NCBI GenBank assembly: GCA_028278425.1
Contig: JANQEJ010000193.1
Span: 1-64,000 of the forward strand
Source of the DNA: Planctomycetota bacterium
GTDB taxonomy: Bacteria > Planctomycetota > UBA1135 > GCA-002686595
Direction: 5' to 3'
DNA: 64,000 bases
Part shown: positions 41,238 to 54,600 of the stretch, piece by piece
Layout: every line of letters begins with the position of its first letter
How positions within the stretch are numbered: position 1 is the stretch's first letter
Notes under the pieces: model-generated
Database searches by the model: none
The model's input: only the letters and a program-made list of their open reading frames with translations
What the model was told of the DNA's origin: nothing
Translations under genes and position numbers: made by a program

Positions 41238-43777
41238 ATGCCCCCCTCTTCCCCGCGGCGGCGAGCCTCGCTCTCGCCCTTCTCACGGCACCGGCACAGG
41301 CGCAGGTCGGTCTCGCCGACGCGCACACGATGCTCCCCGCCGACGACGATGGGACCGAGTCGATGGACTTCGGCGACGTGGACGGCGACGGCGACGTCGA
41401 CGTCGTGTTCGGGAACGCGCCCACGCAGAACCGCCTGCTGCTCAACGACGGGGTCGGCGTCTTCACGGACGCGACCTCGGGGCTGCCCGTCGACACGGAC
41501 ATGACGTGCGCCGTGCTGCTCGCGGACCTCGACGGCGACCTTCACCTGGACCTGCTCGTCGGCAACGGCTACGGCGGCGGCATCCAGAACCGGCTGTACT
41601 TCAACGACGGCAACGGCGTCTTCGTCGACGCTACGGCGACCAACATGCCGGCGGACTTCGCCGGCACGGAGGACATCGCGGTCGCCGACGTGGACGCGGA
41701 CGGCGACCTGGACGTGTTCCTCGCGAACGACAACGAGGCCCTGGGGCAGCAGAACTTCCTGTACCTCAACGACGGCGCGGGCGTCCTGACCGACGTCACC
41801 GCGGCGCAGATGCCGGTGGCGTTCGCGAAGAGCGAGACCATCGCGGTGGGCGACGTGGACGGCGACGCCGACTGCGACGTCGTGTTCGTGAACGACGGCG
41901 CTCAGAACGCCCTTCACCTCAACGACGGGTTCGGCGTGTTCAGCGAGGCCAGCGGGAACCTCCCCGTCGACGCCGACGGCTCCGAGTCCGTCGTCATGGA
42001 GGACTTCGACGGCGACCTCGACCTCGACCTCGTGATCGGCAACGGCGGCTTCGGCGGGCAACAGAACCGCTTCTACCGCAACGACGGAACCGGCCTGTTC
42101 ACCGACGACCCGACCGCGCTGCCGGTGGACAGCGGCAGCACCGAGGGGCTCGCCGCCGGCGACGTCGACGGCGATCTGGACCTCGACGTGTACGCCGTCA
42201 ACTTCGTGACCGCGGACCGGCTCTACATCAACGACGGCGCCGGGGTCTTCGCGGACACGACCCAGTCGCTCCCGAGCGCCTTCCCCTCGTCGGTCGAGCC
42301 GAAGCTGGCGGACGTCGATGGCGACGGGGACCTCGACGCCATCGTCACCTGCTTCGACTTCGAGAATCGCCTGCTTCTCAACGACGGCCTTGGCGCCTTC
42401 CAGGAGCCGAGCGCGAACCTGCCGAGCGCCTTGCTGGCGACGACCGCCGTGGTCCTCGCGGACGTGGACGGCGACGACGACCTCGACGCCGTGTTCGGCG
42501 ACCAGGGGCTTGCCAACCGGATCTACCTCAACGACGGAGCGGGCTCGTTCCCCAGCGAGCAGATCCTCGGATTCCTGTCGATACGCTCGCTCCTCGCGAT
42601 CGACGTGGAGAACGACGGCGATCCCGACCTCGTGTTCGGGCAGACGGGCGCGAACGCCCTGGTGCTGAACGACGGCGCCGGCAACTTCTCGGTCGCGCCC
42701 GGCGCCCTTCCGGACCCGGCCGCGCCGACGGGCGCGCTGGTCAGCGGCGACGTCGACGGAAACGGCGACCTGGACATCGTCGTCGGCAACTTCGGTCAGG
42801 ACGAGCTGCTCCTCAACACAGCGGGCACCTTCGCGCTCGGTTCGCTGCCCGTCGACGCCGACGAGACGCGTGCGCTCGCCCTGGCTGACGTGGACGGTGA
42901 CACGGCGCTCGATCTTCTGGCGGGCAACGGATTCAACGCGGGCCAGGCGAACCGGCTCTACCTCGGCGACGGCGCGGGCGGCTTCACCGACGCGTCGAGC
43001 GGGCTGCCGAGCGACATGGACGAGACGGGCGCGCTCGCGGTCGGCGACGTCGACCTGGACGGCGAGCTCGACTTCGTCGCGGGCAACGGTGCGACGCGCG
43101 GAGCACTCAACCGCGTCTACCTCGGCGACGGCCTCGGCGCGTTCGCCGAAGCGATCGGCGCGCTTCCGGGCCTTTCCGAGGAGACGGGTGTTCTCGCCCT
43201 CGCCGACTTCGACGAGGACGGCGACCCGGATCTCCTCGTCGGAAACGGCGTCGCGACGCCGACGCCGAACCGGGCCCTTTGGAACGACGGCGCCGGCGTC
43301 TTCGCCGAGTCGGCTGGCAGCTTCCCGGCGCGCGCCCACCTCACGGTGGCGATCGCGGTCGACGACCTCGACGGCGACGGCGACCTCGACGCCCTGATCG
43401 CCGAGAGTCAGGCGCAGTCACGCGTGATGACCAACCTCGCGCGTCAGGTTTCCTGGCGCGGCGAGCCGCGGATCAACAAGGCGCTCGAGTTCGAGATGCA
43501 CGGCGACCGCGGCGACGCGTGGTTCCTGGCCTACTCGATCTTCCCGCCGCCGGCTCCGCTTCCCATCCCGTTCGTCGGCACGCTGTTCCTCGACGTGGTC
43601 TCGATCGAGGTCGTCGCGGCCGGTGCGCTGGACGTCAACGGGCGGGCCACGGTCACCCTTCCGATCCCGGACAACCCGCTGGCGGTCGGGTTGCAGCTCC
43701 CCTGGCAGGGGGTGCTGGCCAACGCGCCGTTCGTCTCGCTCACCAACCTCGAGTACACGCGCTTCACCGATCTGTAG
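41234..43777 (+). CDS. Secreted FG-GAP/VCBS repeat protein, about a dozen repeats
   Basis: This 847-aa protein begins with a signal peptide ending in PAQAQVG. It then contains about twelve repeats of roughly 55-60 residues. Each has a DVDGDGDLDVVxGN calcium loop followed by an NRLYLNDGxGxFTDxT strand pair. A C-terminal domain of about 120 residues of other beta structure follows. It should be an exported calcium-binding beta-propeller, likely for adhesion. Its ATG overlaps the PPTase stop, although a functional tie to carrier-protein activation is not obvious. Repeat identity at DNA level is high and could recombine. Confidence 0.9.
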   Translation: MNAPLFPAAASLALALLTAPAQAQVGLADAHTMLPADDDGTESMDFGDVDGDGDVDVVFGNAPTQNRLLLNDGVGVFTDATSGLPVDTDMTCAVLLADLDGDLHLDLLVGNGYGGGIQNRLYFNDGNGVFVDATATNMPADFAGTEDIAVADVDADGDLDVFLANDNEALGQQNFLYLNDGAGVLTDVTAAQMPVAFAKSETIAVGDVDGDADCDVVFVNDGAQNALHLNDGFGVFSEASGNLPVDADGSESVVMEDFDGDLDLDLVIGNGGFGGQQNRFYRNDGTGLFTDDPTALPVDSGSTEGLAAGDVDGDLDLDVYAVNFVTADRLYINDGAGVFADTTQSLPSAFPSSVEPKLADVDGDGDLDAIVTCFDFENRLLLNDGLGAFQEPSANLPSALLATTAVVLADVDGDDDLDAVFGDQGLANRIYLNDGAGSFPSEQILGFLSIRSLLAIDVENDGDPDLVFGQTGANALVLNDGAGNFSVAPGALPDPAAPTGALVSGDVDGNGDLDIVVGNFGQDELLLNTAGTFALGSLPVDADETRALALADVDGDTALDLLAGNGFNAGQANRLYLGDGAGGFTDASSGLPSDMDETGALAVGDVDLDGELDFVAGNGATRGALNRVYLGDGLGAFAEAIGALPGLSEETGVLALADFDEDGDPDLLVGNGVATPTPNRALWNDGAGVFAESAGSFPARAHLTVAIAVDDLDGDGDLDALIAESQAQSRVMTNLARQVSWRGEPRINKALEFEMHGDRGDAWFLAYSIFPPPAPLPIPFVGTLFLDVVSIEVVAAGALDVNGRATVTLPIPDNPLAVGLQLPWQGVLANAPFVSLTNLEYTRFTDL

Positions 43778-44552
43778 GCTCGCCAGGTGAAGCCCGCCGC
43801 CAAGCCGATTTTGGGCGCCGGCCTTCTTCTGATCGGCGTGTGCTGGCCGCTCAACTGGCTGCTCCCCGGGCTGCGGACGCACCTCCTCTTCTTCCCGCTT
43901 TGGTTGGGATACGTGCTCGCCGTCGACGGCTGGACGCTCGCGCGCACGGGCACTTCGCCGCTCGAGCGCTCCCCGGCGCGGTTCGCGCTGCTCTTCGTCG
44001 TCTCGATGCCGTTCTGGTGGCTCTTCGAGCTCTTGAACCTGCGTCTCGGCAACTGGGAGTACCTCGGCCGTGAGCACTTCAGTGATCTCGAGTACTTCCT
44101 GCTCTCGTCGCTCTCCTTCTCGACGGTCGCGCCCGCGGTCCTGGGTTCGGCCGAGCTGATGGCGAGCTTCCGCCCGTTCGAGCGCTTCGCGCGCGGGCCC
44201 GTGCTGCGTCCGACGGCGCGCCTGTGCTTCGGCCTCTTCGCGGCGGGGCTCCTGATGGTCGCCGCCATGCTGGCCTGGCCGGTCTACTTCTTCCCGTTCG
44301 CCTGGACGTCGCTCGTCTTCCTGCTCGAGCCGCTGTGCGTCCTGCTCGGCCGCCGCTCGTTCCTGAGCGATCTCGAGCGCGGCGACTGGCGCGGGTGGAT
44401 GACGCTCTGGGCGGGCGGTCTCCTGTGCGGCTTCTTCTGGGAGATGTGGAACGTCTGGTCGTATCCGAAGTGGATCTACCACGTGCCGGGCGTCGGCTTC
44501 TGGAAGGTGTTCGAGATGCCGGCGCTCGGCTATCTCGGCTACCTGCCGTTCG

Positions 44553-47486
<2,934 letters not shown>

Positions 47487-47505
47487 GGCGCGGATTCTAA
47501 AAGAG

Positions 47506-47541
47506 AAGCGGGGCGGCATCCGCTGGGATGCCGCCCCGCTT
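47506..47541 (-). terminator. Rho-independent terminator, 16-bp perfect stem
   Basis: A perfect 16-bp inverted repeat (47506-47521 with 47526-47541) closes a four-base loop and contains the block GGGGCGGCATCC. On the minus strand it is followed by CTCTTTTAG, a U-rich tail. It lies after the candidate selenoprotein gene and 20 bp before the peptidase start, so it should end the upstream minus-strand transcript. Confidence 0.8.
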
Positions 47542-47561
47542 TGCTGACTTCGGTGGTGGAC

Positions 47562-47711
47562 TTACTTGCGGCGGTCCGGAGTGATCGGTCCGTCCTTCCC
47601 GAACTCCATGGGACCGGTGATGTCCCCGAAGATCGTGCGTGCATGCTCAAGTTCCACGTCGAGGTCGGCGTCTTGCGGTACTCGCCCGGAGTACGCGGAG
47701 AAGCCGCCGCC
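47562..47711 (-). other. In-frame continuation past UGA with SECIS-like hairpin
   Basis: After the TGA at 47712-47714, the same frame stays open for 49 codons to a TAA at 47562. The sequence keeps coding-like composition (about 80% G/C in third positions) and continues the beta-strand pattern: GGGFSAYSGRVPQDADLDVE and onward to a charged end. At 47678-47694 the message can form a 6-bp hairpin with a GGG-containing 5-nt loop, 24-28 bases after the UGA. That is within the range of bacterial SECIS elements. It may be the C-terminus of a selenoprotein. If UGA is simply a stop, this is untranslated leader or relic. Confidence 0.5.
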
Positions 47712-48764
47712 TCAGCACCCGGGGAAGCGACCTTCCAGGACGATCTTGTTGCTCTTCTTCTTGTCCCGGAAGACCAGCTTCGGCGATTTGGCGTCGGGCT
47801 TGAACGAGTGGTAGACCTCGCCGGCCGCGCCGTAGTAGATGACGTCGGGGTTCACCGTGACCGAGCCGGCGCCGGAGGTCCAGGAGAAGTCCGCCTGGAC
47901 GGGGGCGCCCCACTTGCGGTCGGTGACCTCGCCGGGCTTGACCTCGAGAGCGCGCATCTTGCCGGTCTTGATCCAGACCGTCTCGGCGCCCTTCTTGGCG
48001 AAGCCGGACTCCAGCTTGTAGCTGCCGACCGGGACCTTCAGTCCGGAGCGGGCTTGCGCCACGTTGAAGGAGAAGTCCTGCTTGCGGTCGGTGACGACCG
48101 CGGACTCGAGCTTGCCCCGAGCATCGAAGCCGTCGGCGAGCGAGATCGTTCCGACCTCGCCGGCGTACGGCTTCGCCGACATCTCCATGCCGTCGGCCGA
48201 CACCTCGAAGTCGTAGACCTCGCCGTCGATGCTGATGGTCTTCGAAAGGTACGCGGCCGAGGAGCCCGAGCCGACGATCATGGCGTCGCGCCCGTACTCG
48301 TTGTAGATGCCGTTGTTGTTCTGGTCGATGACGCGGATCACGGTGCCGAGGAGCTTGCCCTGCATCGCGCCGGCGGTCGAATACTGCCACCCTTCCTTCG
48401 AGGGGCGGATGCGAACGGGATAGTTGAGCTGGTCGCCGTCGACGGTCTTACCGCGCAGCTTCACGAAGCCGCCCGCGCCCTTGACCTTGTCGTCGACCTT
48501 GCCGTCGCCGTTCGTGTCGACCGAGAGCGCGAGAACCCCCGCGATCTGGGTCGCGAATCCATCCCCTTTGGAGTGTGCGATCGGGATCGACGAGTCGATC
48601 GTCGTCCACACCTCCTTGGGCAGGATGATGCTCCACTTGCTGTAGGCCTTGTTGCTCAGGCTCGCGGTTTCCACCGCGGCGCCGTCCTCATCCCCGCTGG
48701 TCGCGATTCCAGCGAGGAGCGCGAGCGCGCCAAGGCCCAGAAGATGGTTCCCAACTAGTTTCAC
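47712..48764 (-). CDS. Secreted beta-rich protein, candidate selenoprotein (Cys-UGA)
   Basis: This 350-aa protein, as read to the first stop, has an N-terminal signal-like segment (about 5-22). Two or more beta-rich domains follow, one with a DTNGDGKVDD EF-hand-like loop. It ends RFPGC-UGA. The GTG start at 48764 has an AGGAGG at proper distance. Position 351 would be selenocysteine if the UGA is recoded, giving a Cys-Sec pair and 400 residues in total. The function is unknown; an exported redox or metal-binding role would fit Cys-Sec. The terminator at 47506-47541 lies beyond the extended stop, consistent with either reading. Confidence 0.8.
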   Translation of the reverse strand: MKLVGNHLLGLGALALLAGIATSGDEDGAAVETASLSNKAYSKWSIILPKEVWTTIDSSIPIAHSKGDGFATQIAGVLALSVDTNGDGKVDDKVKGAGGFVKLRGKTVDGDQLNYPVRIRPSKEGWQYSTAGAMQGKLLGTVIRVIDQNNNGIYNEYGRDAMIVGSGSSAAYLSKTISIDGEVYDFEVSADGMEMSAKPYAGEVGTISLADGFDARGKLESAVVTDRKQDFSFNVAQARSGLKVPVGSYKLESGFAKKGAETVWIKTGKMRALEVKPGEVTDRKWGAPVQADFSWTSGAGSVTVNPDVIYYGAAGEVYHSFKPDAKSPKLVFRDKKKSNKIVLEGRFPGC

Positions 48765-48937
48765 GAGCGGCCCTCCTTCTGGAGAAATAGGACTGATCAG
48801 TCGACCTAGGGGACCATACGGTCGGCCCTTTGGAAAGGGGGCTTGAGCAAACGGCCTGGGCGGATTTGTAAAGCACGTGTCAGACCCGTGGACACCGCGG
48901 CGCTCGGCTAGAATGAGCGCGTTCCTGACGGCAGAGG

Positions 48938-50722
48938 ATGGAACGAACGGCGCTCGCAATCGCGGTTCTCGCAGCCGCTCCTGCGTGGGGATTCCCCGGT
49001 GTGGCGACCGGGGAGGAGCCGGAGGTGCGCATCAAGCTCCCCTTCCGGGCGGGGAACAGCCACAAGTGCATCCAGGGCAACGGCGGCGACCAGTCGCACC
49101 ACGAGAACGGCGTCAACGAGTTCGCGGTCGACTTTCGCATGTCGCCGGGCACGCGCGTGTGCGCCGCCGCGGCGGGCCGCGTGATCGCGCTCGTGCAGGA
49201 CACGCCGCCCGACGCGCCCTGGTCCGACTTCGGCGAGTTCCGCAACTACATCTGGATCGACCACGGCGTCGGGCTCTACACGGTCTACGGCAACATCCGC
49301 AACGACTCGGCGACCGTGCGCGTGGGACAGTTGGTCAACGCCGGCCAGGTCATCGCGCTGAGCGGCGAGGCGGAGATGCACCAGGACCCGCACCTGCACT
49401 TCGCCGTCACGGACTCGGGGCGCCGGTCGGTTCCCCTGAGCTTCCTCGACAGCGGCATCCCGAAGAAGGACAAGGGCGTGCCGATGGCCGGCCAGACCTG
49501 CGGCTCGGACAACGACGGGACCGGGACGCAGTGGTTCACCGAGGACTCGATGCTCCGCGCCGACACCTTCGGCGAGAAGATCACGATCACGTCGCCCATT
49601 CCGGCCAGCGCCCTGCGCTGGAATCAGGAGTACACCGTCGAGGGCACGGTTCAGGACGACGACGCGCGCAAGGTCTGCATCTTCTTCACGCGCCCGCCGG
49701 GCACGCACGCCATCGCGCACCGGATGGTGCCGATCCAGTCCGGGCGCCGGTTCACACTGACGTTCAAGCTCGCCGACTTCGCGGCCACCCTGCTCCAGGA
49801 GCAGGGCTACCGCTTCGCGATCGCGCCGGTGGCGAAGGACCAGAGCTTCGCGAGCGACGTCACCGTCGACTTCGCCATCCTGGACCGCGAGCCGTTCACG
49901 TCGCTCGCGATGAACCTGCCCTTCCGGAGCGGCCAGACGTGCAAGTTCCGCCGCGTGGCGACGCCGGCGGGCGAGGGGACCGCCTCGGTCCTCCTCTTCG
50001 ACATGCCGAAGGAGACCCACGTCCTCGCGAGCGCCCAGGGCCGCGTCGTGGCGATCGGCGCGGACATGGAGCTGCCCTTCGACGCGCTCGGCCGGTCGCG
50101 GAAGACGAGCTACGTCACCCTCGACCACGGGTACGGGATGCACACGACCTACTTCGGTCTCCTGGCGAAGTCGATCAAGGTCAAGCTCGGCGACGTCGTC
50201 AACGCGGGCGACCGGCTCGCGGCGAGCCACAAGTCCGACCTCGCGCGCGAGCTGCACCTGGGCTTCGCCCTGAGCGATCACGCTTTCGTCACGCAGCCGG
50301 CGAGCTTCGTCGAGTGGGAGACCGACCCCGGCGATGCAGGCGACGCGCGCTCCGCCAACGACGGCGGCGGTTCGCACCTCTTCCTGGAAGAGTCGCGCCT
50401 GCCTCCGGACGACTTCGCCGCGAACGCGCTGACGCTCGCGAACGAGCCGCCGGCGTCGATCTACCACGTCGCGACCGACTACGTCGTCGAAGGGACGTCG
50501 ACGGCCGAAGAGGTCGCGTTCCTCGTGCGCCAGCGCGGCAAAGATCGCAACGTCGTCGCCGCGAAGGCGGCGGTGGAGGAGAACGGTCGCTTCCGCATGA
50601 CGGTTCGGTTGGACGACGTCAAGCTGCCGAAGGGCGACGCGCTCGACTACGCGATCACAGCCCTGAAGTCACCGCGCGATTTCAAGGCGGAGACGTGGCG
50701 CCGGCTTGTAGCGAAGCGTTAG
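48938..50722 (+). CDS. Exported M23 (LytM-like) peptidase-like protein, two domains
   Basis: This 594-aa protein has a signal peptide (MERTALAIAVLAAAPAWG). The first LytM-like domain contains HHENGVNEFAVDF, an N/H-x3-D-type zinc site, and the DPHLHFAV HxH motif. The second LytM-like domain (about 320-450) has YVTLDHGYGMHTTYFG but reads ELHLGFAL where HxH is expected, so it is probably inactive. Beta domains separate and follow them. M23 enzymes cut peptidoglycan cross-links; the second domain may bind instead. The start is the ATG of the signal peptide with a GAGG just upstream. Confidence 0.85.
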   Translation: MERTALAIAVLAAAPAWGFPGVATGEEPEVRIKLPFRAGNSHKCIQGNGGDQSHHENGVNEFAVDFRMSPGTRVCAAAAGRVIALVQDTPPDAPWSDFGEFRNYIWIDHGVGLYTVYGNIRNDSATVRVGQLVNAGQVIALSGEAEMHQDPHLHFAVTDSGRRSVPLSFLDSGIPKKDKGVPMAGQTCGSDNDGTGTQWFTEDSMLRADTFGEKITITSPIPASALRWNQEYTVEGTVQDDDARKVCIFFTRPPGTHAIAHRMVPIQSGRRFTLTFKLADFAATLLQEQGYRFAIAPVAKDQSFASDVTVDFAILDREPFTSLAMNLPFRSGQTCKFRRVATPAGEGTASVLLFDMPKETHVLASAQGRVVAIGADMELPFDALGRSRKTSYVTLDHGYGMHTTYFGLLAKSIKVKLGDVVNAGDRLAASHKSDLARELHLGFALSDHAFVTQPASFVEWETDPGDAGDARSANDGGGSHLFLEESRLPPDDFAANALTLANEPPASIYHVATDYVVEGTSTAEEVAFLVRQRGKDRNVVAAKAAVEENGRFRMTVRLDDVKLPKGDALDYAITALKSPRDFKAETWRRLVAKR

Positions 50723-50817
50723 GAGGGCGACCCGGAAGCGAGGCGCGCATGGTCTAATACCGGCCCGTCTCGCGCAAGACTTGCCCACCCGTACCCCAAC
50801 CGCGGAATCTCCACACG

Positions 50818-51618
50818 ATGCCCCGATGCATCCCGTGTCTCTTCGTGCTGCCTCTCGTCGGAAGCTGCCAGGTTCTCGACGAGGAATCGCAACCCGGCGC
50901 AGACCTTGACCTCGTCTTCTCGACGCAACACCACTTCCGGGGCATCCCGAACAACGAGGAGGAGGTCTTGCAGCCGGCCGTGACAGGCTTCGTGGACACG
51001 ACGCGCAACGGGACGATCGAAGTCGGCGTCGAGGGGAACGTCGACCTGAGCGACAACAACGGCGACGCGTGGTTCCCGGACGACCAGGCCTGGGACTTCA
51101 GCCTGCTCACCTTCCACGGCTCGTACACGGAGACGGTTGAGGGGTTCGACCTTACCGGCGGTCTGGTCAGCTACGTCCCGTCCGAGCGCGACGAGTTCCC
51201 CTTCGCCGACGAGCGGGGCGAGACCCGGGAGCTCTTCCTCCTCATCGGGCGCCCCTTCGGAGATTACTACTCCACGGTGAGCATTCACCGCGACATCGAC
51301 GAAGCGCGGGGCTGGTACCTGAACGGCGCGATCGTGCGCGAGTTCCCGGTCGACGAGGCATGGACCTTCGGGCTGCAGGGGTCGATGGGATACTCGGACG
51401 ATGACCAGGCCGAGTGGGATTACGGGATCGAAGAGAGGGGCGTCTCCGACCTGCGCGGGACAGCCACGTTCACCTATCAGGTCACGGAGAGCTTCTCGAT
51501 CCGCGGCAGCGCGAACGCGTCGACGATCGTCGACGACGACATCGCGGACTGGTTCGACCTGATCGGCATCGACAAGAAGAACTACTGGGCGACGCTCGGC
51601 GTCCGGTGGGGGATTTAG
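50818..51618 (+). CDS. Outer-membrane beta-barrel-like lipoprotein
   Basis: This 266-aa protein has a lipobox LVGSC (Cys17) after a short hydrophobic stretch. The rest has alternating strands with acidic turns and the ending [12 protein letters not shown], typical of a small porin-like barrel. No known family is recognised. It lies directly before the PKD/cytochrome lipoprotein gene, two bases apart, so the two are very likely co-expressed and may form one envelope complex. Confidence 0.75.
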   Translation: MPRCIPCLFVLPLVGSCQVLDEESQPGADLDLVFSTQHHFRGIPNNEEEVLQPAVTGFVDTTRNGTIEVGVEGNVDLSDNNGDAWFPDDQAWDFSLLTFHGSYTETVEGFDLTGGLVSYVPSERDEFPFADERGETRELFLLIGRPFGDYYSTVSIHRDIDEARGWYLNGAIVREFPVDEAWTFGLQGSMGYSDDDQAEWDYGIEERGVSDLRGTATFTYQVTESFSIRGSANASTIVDDDIADWFDLIGIDKKNYWATLGVRWGI

Positions 51619-51620
51619 CC

Positions 51621-54600
51621 ATGAAGCAGCACCGGAATCGGAACGGAAAGACCCGTTGGGCGGCGTGTGCCCTCGCCTCGGCCCTGTCCTCGCTCGTCAT
51701 CGCGTGCTCGACCTCGGTGGACGGCAAGGATCCGATCATCCCGCCGCAGCCGGCCGAGAACACCAATCTGCGCTTCGGATTCGATCCCGGCTTCGCGCTG
51801 GGGGCCCCGATCACGGACTTCCAGGTGGCCGGGGGCGTGATCCCCGGCAACGGGACGACGCCCGACCGGGCCGTGGCGTTCTTCGCGTACGTCACCGAGG
51901 ACAACACGCTCGGCCCGTCGCCGGCCGACCCGAGCGCACCGCCGGACGGCAACTCCGTTGCCGACGTGTACGTCGCCGCGATCGACTCGAGCGGAATCGA
52001 CACCCGCGCGTTCATCTACGGCCTCTCGAGCGTGTTCCGCCACCCGCGGTGCATGACGTGCCACAGCATGAACGTGGATCCCGCGAACCCCCCGGCCGCG
52101 GGGCCCTCGACGGCGTTCGCGACCGACCCGGAGGGGCACCCGGGTGGGAATCCGCCGCTGAACGACCTGACCGACACGAACTGCAAGGACTGCCACTTCG
52201 AGGACTGGAGAGCTCCCGCCCAGAATCTCGACTTCCGGGGAGCGTCGGTCGCGGAGCTGGCCGCGCGCGCCAACACGGGGTTCGCCACGCACCTCGGGGC
52301 TTTCCTGAACCCGAACCCCGACGACGAGCGCGTCGCCTGGGCGCTCGGAAACGGGGTCTCCCCGTTCGGCAACGCGGCGGACGACGACCACGACGGCATC
52401 GTCGAGGTTCAGGACACCGACAACGTCGTGCGGACGGTTCCGGGCGGGCTTGACAAGTTCGTGGAACGGCTCGCCGCTTGGGCGGAAACGGACGTCGGCG
52501 GCAACAAGTTGACCGACAGCGCCGCCCTGGCCGTGGACGACGTCGTCCTCGTCACCCGCGACGCGTCCGGCACGATGGCGGGCGGGGGCGCCTCCTTCTC
52601 TCCGAGCGTCGTCTACGTGCCCGACGCGCCGATCGCGGACGGCGGCACCACGAAGGTGGGCACCCTCTACGTCGCGTACGCCTCGGACGCGATCGACATG
52701 GTCGGAGGCCAGACCAACGGTGTGACCGACGTCTTCCGCGCCACGGTCGAGGTGCACGTCGACGACGCGACCGGAGACATCGATCTGACGTACACGGGTC
52801 AGGAGCTCGTCAGCGTCGCCACCTCGGGCGAAGCCGACGGCGCGTCCGTCGACCCCGACCTCGGCGGCGTCGACGGCGAGCTCGTCGCCTTCTCGTCGCA
52901 GGCCACCAACCTGGTTGGCTCGTTCGTCGACGGCAACGGGCCGGCGCCGGACGTCTACCTGCACCATGTTCCGTCGACGACGACGCTCTTGGTAAGCCGC
53001 TCCGCCGTCTTCGGCCCGACCTCCGGCGGCGACGCCGGGTCCTCCAACCCCGACCTCAGCCGCGAGGGGACGATCGTCGCCTTCGAATCGGACGCCGCGG
53101 ACCTTTTGCCCGCGGGCGCGGACGCGAACGGGCTCCGCGACGTGTACTACGCCGTCTTCGAGAGCGGCGTCTTCCAGGGAATGCGCCGAGCCAGTCTCAC
53201 GAACGGCGGGCTCGAGGGAACCGGCGGCGACTCGCGCAACGCCAGCGTGTTCGTGTTCGACGAGGGCCTCCCGCTCCTGGGCGAGCCGCGGGTGCGCGTG
53301 GCCTTCGAGTCGGACAAGACGGACCTGGTCGCCGAGCTCCCGCCGATGGCGGCGACGAACGTCTACCTCTTCGACAGCCTTGCACCCGGCAGCACGACGC
53401 TCCTGAACCAAGTCATCAACCCGCAGGAGTCGTTCCTCGGCGAGGCGTCGGACGCGATGGGCGCCGCCGCACCGGCGGACTCGCGCAACCCCGTGATCAG
53501 CCCGCTCGGCAACGCCGTGATGTTCGAGACCCTCGCGGACAACCTCGACTTCACGCGGCCGCGCGACGAGAACTTCTCGGCCGACGTCGTGTTCGTCGAC
53601 CTGAAGCAGTTCGACACCCTGGGGTTCATCCTGCCGTACCGCGTCAGCGTCACGGCCGACGGGGGCGAGGCCAACGGCTCGTCGAGCGCCGCGCGCTTCG
53701 CGTCCTTCCCCTCCGCCTCCGGGCAGTTCCCCGTGGGGCTCGCGGCCTTCGCCACGGAGTCGACGAACCTCGGCACCGCGGACAACGATCCGTCGCCCGC
53801 GCACATGGTCCTGTTCCTCGACGAGATCCCGAGCACGCTGGCCAAGTTCGACACGGATCCGAGCCCGCCCAAGGAGGCTCCGAACGTTCCGATCCAGTTC
53901 ACCGACACGTCCAACGGGATGCCGGACACATGGCTCTGGGACTTCGGCGACGGGGACACGTCGACGGAGCAGAACCCGGTGCACACCTACACCGCGGTCG
54001 GCACCTACACGGTCACGCTCACCGCGCAAGGGGCCCTCGGCGACGACACGGTCGTCAAGACGGACCTGGTGCAAGTGCTGGACGAATCGGACGCGATGTT
54101 CACCGCCTCGCCGTCCATCGCGGCGATTGCCGTGGGCTCCAACGTCACCGTCAACTTCGATTCGTCGCAGTCCACGGAGTGCCCGGACACCTGGGAGTGG
54201 TCCCGCCAGAGGGTGGACTCGATGGGCACGCCGATTCCGGATCCCCTCGACGGCATCTTCTCCAACGCCCCGAACCCGTCCGAGGACTTCGCCTTGGGGG
54301 CCTCGGACCTGGAGGCCTTCTACGAGGTGAGCCTCACGACCTCGGGCAAGGGCGGCACCGGGACTCCGGCTCTCGACACCGTCCAGGTCTTCGAGCAGGT
54401 GACCGCGGCCATCGCCGTGGATCCGGGGACGCCTCCCTCGGGGCCGGTCGATCCGGGCACCGGCGAGCTCACCGTCCAGTTCATGGACGTCTCGACCGGA
54501 GCCGTCGACCCGGCCACGTACGCGTGGGACTTCGACGGCGGCATGGGCGACCCGACGGCGGCGAACCCGCTCGTGACGTTCGAGGCGGGCGATTACGACG

